Shown: piece by piece, positions 41,015 through 47,673 of the stretch
Layout of the letters: each line of letters opens with the position of its first letter
Position numbering within the stretch: the stretch's first letter is position 1
DNA from: JASLCR01 sp036405235
GTDB taxonomy: Bacteria; Patescibacteriota; Saccharimonadia; Saccharimonadales; Saccharimonadaceae
NCBI GenBank assembly: GCA_036405235.1
Contig: DASWYA010000001.1
Span: 806,001 to 870,000 of the forward strand
DNA length: 64,000 nt
Direction of reading: 5' to 3'
Program-made: the position numbers and the translations under genes
Notes under the pieces: generated by a model
What the model was told of the DNA's origin: nothing
What the model saw: only the letters and a program-made list of their open reading frames with translations
Database searches by the model: none

Positions 41015-42787
41015 ATGTCGCTTAAGCATGGAAGGCACCGGCGTCTGCCGTGTGCCATGCGCATCGTGAGTTCAGTGGTGGCAATCATCATCGGACTCGT
41101 CGCGATGGGCATTTCTGGTGCTGCCTACGCAGGCGGCAACGATGGCGTTGGCGAGAACTCGCTGACGTCTGAGGACTGCACCTGGAATTGGAACCGATCC
41201 ATTCCCCAGGAGCACACGGAGTACAAGTACAAGAAGGAGGTCATCGACGAGAAGACCCAGTGGTACTTCGTGAAGTACACCCGCATCAAGACCCGCACCT
41301 GGGTCGAGGGCGAGCCGGCTACGCCGGATCAGTGGTGGAACTGGTCTCCGAACAACACCCAGGGACCGCAGGACTATGAGCCGGCGTTCCCGACGGATCC
41401 CAGAGGTACCTGGCAGGGGCCGCACAACAACGGCGGCCCTCAGCAGAACACCTACGGGACGTTCAAGACGGGCTCGCCCGGGAACTCCAACTGGTTCCAC
41501 CGCGAACACGGCACTCCAGGAGTCGCCGGTCACTGGAGTGACTGGTCGGACTTTGGTCCGTGGGAGCGGTGGAGTCCTGACACGCACACGTCGTGGCAGG
41601 ACAACAACGTCGAGGCTCTCGGGCAGCCGGCGTTCCACGCCAGTGGCACCTACCAGGACGGTACCCAGTGGTACCGTGAATGGCAGGTGCGTAATACTGG
41701 CGAGACCCGTGTGGTCGAAACCGGTTCCACCTGGGAGTATTCCGACTGGACCACCGACGAGCTCGGTGATCCGTGGGTCAAGGTTGACGAGCGTAGCGTT
41801 CAGGACGACCCGATCGTCCAAGGACCGGTGCGTTCGGCCAATGAGCCCGACCGGGGTGACTACCCGGATGTGCCGTGGGTGAAGGACGGCGAGTCCAAGG
41901 TCTGTCCGCCGGCGGCAACGCCGGTGGAGGGCAGCGTGACCTTCAACGAAGGCTCCGTCGTCTGCGTTAACAACCAGGTGGTGTACACCAACCCCACCTA
42001 CGTCGTCGCTGGTAACGAGCATGTCGTGTACGACACCACTCGTGGTGAGCACACGGCGGAATTCGGGCAGCCCGTGGTCGTCAACGCTACCAGCGTGGAC
42101 AACAACGAGCTGTACCAGCTCATCGGTCAGCTGCTGTGGTCGCATACCTTCGGCGCCAAGCCGGAGGCCCCTGCTGGCTGCGAGGTCGTACCTCCGGTGA
42201 ACCAGTGCCCCGACGGCACCAACCCCGGGGACCTGAACGGCGACGGTGTCGCAAATGAGGCAGACTGTGGCTACGTGCCGCCGTCCGCCCCGACCATGAC
42301 CGTGACCGCGCTCAATGAGGCGTCTTGTTCTGTGCAGACGCCAGAGGTGCGGGCTACGATCAGCGACACTGGCTCTCTCGGCATCCAGCCGAAGGGAGGC
42401 GACGCGGTCGACTGGCAGCTCACCGAGGTGGCTGCTGGAGCGCACAAGCTGACCCTGGACAAGGTGAAGCACGGTCAGAAGATGACCTACCGGGTGGTGT
42501 ACTCGCCGCTGGATGACAGTGGCAAGCGTCTCTACTCGGGCTGGCTGACCTTCAAGGTGCCGGCGAACTGTGGGGGCACGCCAACTCCCACGCCGACGCC
42601 GAGTGGTGCGCCGGACAACCCGACCTTCGGGACGGGTGCTGGTATGCCGACCGACGAGTCGATCATGGGCTCGGGGAGTGGTTCGTCTGCTCTCTGGGCT
42701 CTGGCTGGTATGATGGGTGGCTTGCTGCTCATCATGGCTGGTGGCGGCTCCCTGGTGACGCTTCGTCGTCGGGATGGTCGCGGCTAG
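41015..42787 (+). CDS. GC-rich, Trp-rich secreted surface protein with C-terminal anchor
   Basis: 590 residues. Signal peptide (about residues 1-40, ending AYA). The region ~60-270 is very rich in Trp, Gly and Pro with a duplicated block: both copies begin TQWY and are followed by an Arg/Thr strand. A calcium-loop-like motif DLNGDGVANEAD (residues ~408-419) resembles dockerin or thrombospondin type 3 loops; an Ig-like beta domain follows; then a Pro/Thr spacer, a hydrophobic segment and RRRDGRG. No clear LPxTG motif. The next gene, a sortase, overlaps its end by 14 nt. Base composition is far above the flanks (40 of 60 bases are G or C at 41401-41460). Family not recognised. Confidence 0.78.
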   Translation: MSLKHGRHRRLPCAMRIVSSVVAIIIGLVAMGISGAAYAGGNDGVGENSLTSEDCTWNWNRSIPQEHTEYKYKKEVIDEKTQWYFVKYTRIKTRTWVEGEPATPDQWWNWSPNNTQGPQDYEPAFPTDPRGTWQGPHNNGGPQQNTYGTFKTGSPGNSNWFHREHGTPGVAGHWSDWSDFGPWERWSPDTHTSWQDNNVEALGQPAFHASGTYQDGTQWYREWQVRNTGETRVVETGSTWEYSDWTTDELGDPWVKVDERSVQDDPIVQGPVRSANEPDRGDYPDVPWVKDGESKVCPPAATPVEGSVTFNEGSVVCVNNQVVYTNPTYVVAGNEHVVYDTTRGEHTAEFGQPVVVNATSVDNNELYQLIGQLLWSHTFGAKPEAPAGCEVVPPVNQCPDGTNPGDLNGDGVANEADCGYVPPSAPTMTVTALNEASCSVQTPEVRATISDTGSLGIQPKGGDAVDWQLTEVAAGAHKLTLDKVKHGQKMTYRVVYSPLDDSGKRLYSGWLTFKVPANCGGTPTPTPTPSGAPDNPTFGTGAGMPTDESIMGSGSGSSALWALAGMMGGLLLIMAGGGSLVTLRRRDGRG

Positions 42788-43472
42788 CTGGTTCCGGCGC
42801 ATGGCGGCCGGCATTGGTTTCGTGCTGGTGCTGGCTGCCTGCTTGCACCTGCGAAACAGTGCCGATCGTCCGACTCCTTCGGGGCCGGATGCGGCTGTGC
42901 GGCCGGATTCATCCATGCCGACATCCATGTTGACGCCGATGCCATCGACGTCATCTACTCCGAAACCACAGAAAGACGAGTTGGCGGTGCTTCCAGCGTT
43001 GCCGACTCGTCTGGATATCCCGACTATCAGCGTTCACGCTGAGGTCGGGACGGTTTCGGTCACCCAAACAAGTACGGGACAAGCAACGCTTGCCCCACCA
43101 GAGAGTACGTGGGATGACCTCTCGCGAGCTTACTGGTGGGATGAGCGATCTGCGCCGTCCAACCCCTCGAGTGGGACGACATTCATCATCGGGCACACCT
43201 GTCATAGCGAAGGGTGCTCGTCGGTGTTTAATCGCCTACAAGAGATTCAGCAAGGCGCACTCGTGCGTGTGGCTACCTCCAAGGGGGTATTCACATATCG
43301 AGTGTTCAAGCGTCAGTCGTATCTGAAGTCGGAAATCACGAACGTCGATGACGTGTATCGTGATGTGCCGAATCGGCTGGTGCTGGTCACGTGTAAGCTA
43401 CGTGCTGACGGAGCCGCTCAGACGGATAACTTCGTTGCGTGGGCCACGCTGGAAAGCATAGAACCGAGTTGA
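42774..43472 (+). CDS. Sortase (class E/F-like)
   Basis: 232 residues. N-terminal membrane segment with a lipobox-like LAAC (residues ~19-22), a Pro/Ser-rich spacer, then the sortase barrel from about residue 80: LDIPTISVHAEVGTV, the catalytic His in IIGHTCHSEG and the catalytic Cys in RLVLVTCKLR, with TDNFVAWA as the final strand. The catalytic Arg could not be placed with certainty. Sortases join surface proteins to the cell wall or build pili. Overlap with the upstream surface-protein gene suggests a dedicated pair; the APDTG adhesin at 33273 may be another substrate. GC-rich like its partner. Confidence 0.85.
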   Translation: MVAASWFRRMAAGIGFVLVLAACLHLRNSADRPTPSGPDAAVRPDSSMPTSMLTPMPSTSSTPKPQKDELAVLPALPTRLDIPTISVHAEVGTVSVTQTSTGQATLAPPESTWDDLSRAYWWDERSAPSNPSSGTTFIIGHTCHSEGCSSVFNRLQEIQQGALVRVATSKGVFTYRVFKRQSYLKSEITNVDDVYRDVPNRLVLVTCKLRADGAAQTDNFVAWATLESIEPS

Positions 43473-43476
43473 ACAA

Positions 43477-43526
43477 GCCGGGCGGGCGGAGAGCCCTTCG
43501 CCCGCCCGGCATCAACTTTTTGTTTT
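43477..43526 (+). terminator. Perfect GC-rich terminator closing the sortase module
   Basis: 12-bp all-GC stem GCCGGGCGGGCG (43477-43488) / CGCCCGCCCGGC (43499-43510), followed by a T-rich stretch after 7 bases. It is far stronger than most terminators in the window. Confidence 0.92.
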
Positions 43527-43583
43527 TTGTAAGGTTACAATTAGAAAACAATTGTTACGCTACGAACAACAAATGAATTCAGA

Positions 43584-44669
43584 CTATTTAGTCACATTGA
43601 AGCGAAATTCTACAACGTCACCAGGCTGCATAACGTAATCTTTTCCCTCGGTACGCATCTTGCCTGCAGATTTTGCTGCTGCTTCTGAACCTGCAGTGAT
43701 GAGGTCGTCGTAATTAACGATTTGGGCGGCAATAAAGCCTTTCTCAAAGTCTGTATGGATGACGCCAGCCGCTTGTGGGGCTGTGTCACCTTGGTGGATT
43801 GTCCAAGCACGGACTTCCTTTTCGCCGGCAGTGAGATAGCTTTGTAGCTTCAGTGTGTCGTAGGCTACATGGATCATCTGTACTAGCCCGGATTCCTTTA
43901 CGCCGTAGCTTTCTAAAAGTTCGGCAGCTTCATCGGGGGCAAGTCCTTTTAGCTCTTCCTCGAGTTTGGCGCAAACAAATAAACTTCGAGATGGAGCTAC
44001 GAGATTTGCAAGCTCTGCCTGCTTTGACGTATCAGCTAACGTCTCCTCGTCAACGTTAAATGCGTAAATAACGGGTTTAGCCGTAAGAAGGTGAAGATCA
44101 CGGACTGCATCTTCATCAAGCGAAGGTAGGCTTGATAGTGGAGTACCGGCTTCAAGATGGCGAAGTAGACTTTCTAAGTATCCAAGTTGCTCGCGAGCTG
44201 CGGGCTTTGCTTTTGCTTCTTTACTGACGGCAGGTAAGCGCTTTTCTATTGTCTCTATGTCTGCGAGGATTAGTTCGGTATTGATGATCTCAATATCGCT
44301 TTTTGGGTCTACGGCAGATTCATCGTGGCGCAAAATATCACTATTCTCAAAAGCGCGGACAATGTGGACAATAGCGTCACACTGCCGGATGTTAGCAAGG
44401 AATTTATTCCCTAGGCCTTCGCCCTTGCTTGCGCCAGCTACCAGACCAGCAATATCGACAAAAGTGACGGTGGCAGGCAAGATCTTTTCTGCGCTATATA
44501 TTTTTTGTAGCACATCAAGTCGCGAGTCTGGTACAGGTACGATACCAGTATTTGGCTCTATAGTAGCAAAAGGGTAGTTGGCGGCGAGGATCTCTGAATC
44601 GGTGAGTGCATTAAAAAGCGTCGATTTTCCGACGTTTGGTAGACCGACGATGCCGATGGATAAACTCAT
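43584..44669 (-). CDS. ychF: Ribosome-binding ATPase YchF (OBG family)
   Basis: 361 residues from ATG 44669, where MSLSIGIVGLPNVGKST matches the family start; the longer open frame is promoter. G1 is GLPNVGKST, switch region NYPFATIEPNTG, G3 DIAGLV; the TGS domain closes the protein with GDVVEFRFNV. YchF binds ribosomes and hydrolyses ATP and takes part in stress control. TGC-TATAGT ends 9 nt before the ATG on its strand. Its 3' end faces the sortase terminator. Composition is normal for the window, so it separates the two GC-rich modules. Confidence 0.95.
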   Translation of the reverse strand: MSLSIGIVGLPNVGKSTLFNALTDSEILAANYPFATIEPNTGIVPVPDSRLDVLQKIYSAEKILPATVTFVDIAGLVAGASKGEGLGNKFLANIRQCDAIVHIVRAFENSDILRHDESAVDPKSDIEIINTELILADIETIEKRLPAVSKEAKAKPAAREQLGYLESLLRHLEAGTPLSSLPSLDEDAVRDLHLLTAKPVIYAFNVDEETLADTSKQAELANLVAPSRSLFVCAKLEEELKGLAPDEAAELLESYGVKESGLVQMIHVAYDTLKLQSYLTAGEKEVRAWTIHQGDTAPQAAGVIHTDFEKGFIAAQIVNYDDLITAGSEAAAKSAGKMRTEGKDYVMQPGDVVEFRFNVTK

Positions 44670-44811
44670 ACCCAATCCACTATAGCAGAGGTGAAGGTTT
44701 TTATAATAAAGACTAGGTTTAGTTTTCTGACAACCTATTAAAAAATCTACCATCTCCTCTCTATTTTAGGAGAGTCGTTATCGGGAAATTGTTTACCTGG
44801 CTACTATATTA

Positions 44812-44840
44812 TTGACAAATTAGCATAAGTATGATAAAGT
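44812..44840 (+). promoter_or_regulatory. TTGACA-type promoter
   Basis: TTGACA (44812-44817), 17-nt spacer ending TGA, TAAAGT (44835-44840). The leader has AAGGAATC before the ATG at 44875, like the leader at 17816-17855. Confidence 0.8.
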
Positions 44841-44874
44841 GAATCATAAGATTAATTTTACTAAGGAATCTGTC

Positions 44875-45237
44875 ATGAATGAAAAAATATTACAACAAGT
44901 TGGTTCTGAAGCCGAAGAGCACTATGCAAATCATCGCTTAAGCACCTTCAACAAATTAATGGCTGAACAACGTGCAAAAGAAGAAATACGAGAAGGCGGA
45001 CCTGTAGGGCTGCGTGCCCGTATTACGCCTACAGAGAGGCGGCAAATAGACAGACTTTCTGTAATAGAATGGGGAATGCGTCGCGAAGCTGACCTAAAGG
45101 CTGCAGAGTTTGCCAAAGAGAACGCTGAGGAACTGCACGACCTCGCAGCCCTAGAAGCTCGTCTTGCTGGTGTGGCGATTAATGTTGAGCAGCCGCTTTC
45201 TGTGGGTGAGAAAAACGAAACCCACACTTCGGAATAA
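44875..45237 (+). CDS. Small charged helical protein of unknown function
   Basis: 120 residues from ATG 44875, preceded by AAGGAAT; an in-frame ATG at 44839 falls within the -10 box and is rejected. Almost entirely helical, rich in Glu, Ala and Arg, no cysteine, no membrane segment. Belongs to the set of genes driven by TTGACA/extended -10 promoters. No family recognised. Confidence 0.6.
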   Translation: MNEKILQQVGSEAEEHYANHRLSTFNKLMAEQRAKEEIREGGPVGLRARITPTERRQIDRLSVIEWGMRREADLKAAEFAKENAEELHDLAALEARLAGVAINVEQPLSVGEKNETHTSE

Positions 45238-45300
45238 ACCCGTGCAATAATATGTCTTAATGCAATCGAAATATATTTGAAAGCACGAGTAGATCACGAT

Positions 45301-45879
45301 ATGTCCGAATTATATCCCAGTGCACCCCCCGAAATGGATTCGATGTGGGAGCGGCGAGCCATCGAGTTAGGTGCAGGTGATGAACTTACCGAGGAAGAAG
45401 CTCTTAGTAATGCCGTCGAAGAGTACCGCGACTTTATCGGTAGCACAGATGACGAAATGAAGACAGAACTTGGCGGCCGCTTCAGTCGGAGTGAGATCCG
45501 TAAGTATGTTGAATATGCAAACGAGACCGGTGATGTCGAAAGTCGCTATACTGCCGCATGTATTCTTTGGGCTTTTGTGTATGAGAGAGAAACAATTAAG
45601 CGACCCGATATCATCATTTTGGCAATATCCCGAATTGTGGTGAATGGCCATGATGACTGGAGTGACTTCGAAGAATCGATACAAACTGGTGTACTTGAAG
45701 ACGCCCTCGACGATGAGGATGCGAAGGCTACTGTAGAGCTAGTGGCTCATTATGGGTGGGCTGGGCACTACCCAGATGGTGTGAGTACGAAGAAGCTTGG
45801 CTTGGCTGTTGGAACATTAGCCAAGTTAGGTAATTTAGAGTTGCCAAATGCTCTTCAAGGTCAAGAGTTGAATAGATAG
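45301..45879 (+). CDS. Acidic soluble protein of unknown function
   Basis: 192 residues from ATG 45301; a TTG 24 nt upstream is an alternative. Strongly acidic, predicted helical with a HEAT-like appearance (YAWGW-type tail GHYPDGVSTKKLGLAVGTLAKLG), no membrane segment. The leader contains TGC-AATAAT (45246-45251), a weak -10. Possibly co-transcribed with the previous gene, 63 nt upstream. Confidence 0.6.
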   Translation: MSELYPSAPPEMDSMWERRAIELGAGDELTEEEALSNAVEEYRDFIGSTDDEMKTELGGRFSRSEIRKYVEYANETGDVESRYTAACILWAFVYERETIKRPDIIILAISRIVVNGHDDWSDFEESIQTGVLEDALDDEDAKATVELVAHYGWAGHYPDGVSTKKLGLAVGTLAKLGNLELPNALQGQELNR

Positions 45880-46432
45880 CTTATTTTTTATTTGAAGCTA
45901 GATTACTTACAGTTCTATTTTCAGTTGCTCTTTTTAATTCCCGCAATGTAACTATCGGAGTAGCCACGACCGCCATGGTCGGTACTTGGCATATGTAGTT
46001 TTAGTTCGAAAGGTAGTAGGGTTGGAACTTTTATATTCCGATAGATAGACTCATAGGGAATTATCATAACAGAGGTGAGATGAGCGACAAAATGAGACTG
46101 CTTTTACCGAGGTGATCTTTTCCTATGTTTAACGAAATAGAGCCTTGACAGGTTGTTTTTACGACAAGATATATCCACAGGTATTGTTGTGAATAAACCC
46201 CTTGACTCAAAATCCTTATGCTGTACAAAACAGAGAAAAAATAGTAAAATAATGGCGCAATTACCGATTGGTTGGTGGTTGCTAACGGCTGTGCTGTCAA
46301 GAGAAACTCGTGCTTCACAAGAGCACTCGTAGGTTCTGTCAGGTAGCAGGCCTCGTTCTTCGACAGTATAGCTCTTCGCAATCATCACCCACCCCAACAC
46401 CCCGAACTGGTTCGGGGAGAGAGGAGACAGAA
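45880..46432 (+). other. 553-nt intergenic region upstream of the second GC-rich module
   Basis: No protein-coding gene or RNA gene was recognised. It holds two promoter-like pairs (TTGACA 46145-46150 with a TATAT-rich -10 near 46169; TTGACT 46203-46208 with TACAAA 46224-46229 or TAAAAT 46245-46250), an inverted pair of DnaA-box-like 9-mers (46171-46179 and 46188-46196), and from about 46260 a leader turning GC-rich. A 7-bp hairpin CCCCGAA (46400-46406) / TTCGGGG (46411-46417) stands just before the ribosome-binding site GAGAGGAGA. Confidence 0.5.
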
Positions 46433-47551
46433 ATGTCTCGCGTAACTAGGTCGTGGGCGCTGATTGCCCCTATGACCGTCTTGGCAGGATTGGGGGTGTC
46501 AACCCTCGGTCCACCGCCTGCTCATGCCGAAGCTTCTCTGGTTCAGGCGGCCACGACGTCGTGGCCGCCGCCCCCGCCGGACAAGCGCGACCTCTGTGGG
46601 ACCAGTGAGGACAAGTACTTCCTCTGGGAGTACGACAACCTGGTCTACACCGATCAGAGTGGGAACTATCTCACCCAGGGGGAGTGGCTGCCTTCTGGTG
46701 GCGTCTCGAGCATTAAGGTCATCGCCAAGAACTTCAGCGATCCCGACGTGCCTCAGACGATCACCTTCGGCACCGAGCCGAGTTCCTCCTGCACGGAGGC
46801 GCTCGACACGGTTCGAACCAGGATCGTGGCTTGCAACACCGTCAACAGCGGAACACGGGTCGAATTCACCTACACCAACGAGGTGGGCGGATCACTGACT
46901 CGCCCGCACCACAACCCCGTTATCCAGGTGGAGCGCTGGGACAAGTGGGTTGGCGCTCAGGTCAATCCGGCCTTCGGGCCGGTGGAGGACGGCCAGTCGA
47001 TTTCTGTAACTGGAGGCGACACCAGAGGCGATGGCGCCAACGAGTTCTATCTCACGCCTGGTACCTACACCATGGAGCTGAGTACCGACGAGACGCCAGC
47101 ACGGCTTCTGCCGAACCCGCTGATCGTGCCTTCGTGTGACGGCGTCCCGATGCCTCCGGGCGATCCCAATGGCGGCGGAACGACTCCGACCGTCACCAAG
47201 AAGGTCGACATCACTCAGTTCACCGCCAAGACCAAGCGGTCGGTCGTTGTTCGCGGCAAGACCACCGCAGCGAACCAGCTGCGGTGGATGCGCCTCGCGG
47301 TGCTCGATGTCAGCAAGACCACCAGGAAGCGGTGCGCCTGGGTGAAGCCCAACGGTCGACTGGTCTACAAGGCCAAGGTCAACCGTGCCTGCCCCTGGAC
47401 GTCGGCACCCAAGATCTGGGTGACACGCAGCAGCGGCTGGGCCAAGAAGGTGAATGGTCCTCGTGGCCATCGCCTACGGGTACAGGTCATCGCGGCCTGG
47501 AGTGGTGGCACCGTCCGTACCGACACGGGGACGGTGCGACTGCGCCGGTGA
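46433..47551 (+). CDS. GC-rich secreted protein of unknown function
   Basis: 372 residues from ATG 46433, chosen because it has GAGAGGAGA upstream and opens a clear signal peptide ending AHA (about residue 32); the frame is open further upstream only within the leader. After a WPPPPPD linker comes a beta-rich domain with several cysteines (LCGTSEDKYF, SCTEALDTVRTRIVACNT), then PPGDPNGGGTTP and a basic C-terminal beta domain (KVDITQFTAKTKRSVVVRGKT ... ) with no membrane anchor. GC-rich throughout. Actinobacterial in style. It may stay on the surface by charge or be released. Confidence 0.72.
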   Translation: MSRVTRSWALIAPMTVLAGLGVSTLGPPPAHAEASLVQAATTSWPPPPPDKRDLCGTSEDKYFLWEYDNLVYTDQSGNYLTQGEWLPSGGVSSIKVIAKNFSDPDVPQTITFGTEPSSSCTEALDTVRTRIVACNTVNSGTRVEFTYTNEVGGSLTRPHHNPVIQVERWDKWVGAQVNPAFGPVEDGQSISVTGGDTRGDGANEFYLTPGTYTMELSTDETPARLLPNPLIVPSCDGVPMPPGDPNGGGTTPTVTKKVDITQFTAKTKRSVVVRGKTTAANQLRWMRLAVLDVSKTTRKRCAWVKPNGRLVYKAKVNRACPWTSAPKIWVTRSSGWAKKVNGPRGHRLRVQVIAAWSGGTVRTDTGTVRLRR

Positions 47552-47581
47552 CTACAAGAGAGGAGCTGATCGAGGAACACT

Positions 47582-47623
47582 GTGGGTGTCCCTGAGCCGG
47601 AAGACTGGTTCAGGGACACCCAC
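47582..47623 (+). terminator. Long perfect hairpin terminator closing the second GC-rich module
   Basis: 14-bp perfect stem GTGGGTGTCCCTGA (47582-47595) / TCAGGGACACCCAC (47610-47623), extendable to 19 bp with G-T pairs around loop AAGA. No T-run follows directly, an actinobacterial-like terminator type. Confidence 0.8.
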
Positions 47624-47673
47624 GTTCTGTTTCTGGCTGACAATACTGCTCAAGGTTTGATATAATCCAAGTT

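Noticed and set aside
41072..42928. 618-residue open frame on the minus strand
   Set aside because: It lies antisense to the surface-protein gene in GC-rich DNA, where stop codons are rare. Its Arg/Val/Gly/His-rich composition is artificial; the plus strand has a signal peptide, anchor, ribosome-binding site and terminator.
44670..44753. 28-residue N-terminal extension of YchF
   Set aside because: The family begins at MSLSIGIVGLPNVGKS and the -10 box lies in the extension.
46810..46819. GGTTCGAACC resembling a tRNA T-loop
   Set aside because: It is in frame inside the secreted-protein gene and has no matching acceptor stem or anticodon arm.
46892..47470. 192-residue minus-strand frame and overlapping plus-strand frames
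   Set aside because: Shadows of the GC-rich secreted-protein gene; no start signals and no plausible protein features.
40985..47623. GC-rich modules as assembly chimeras
   Set aside because: Each is preceded by a local-style promoter and followed by ordinary genes, and a normal-composition block (ychF and two genes) lies between them. Misassembly cannot be excluded without reads, so a coverage check is listed.
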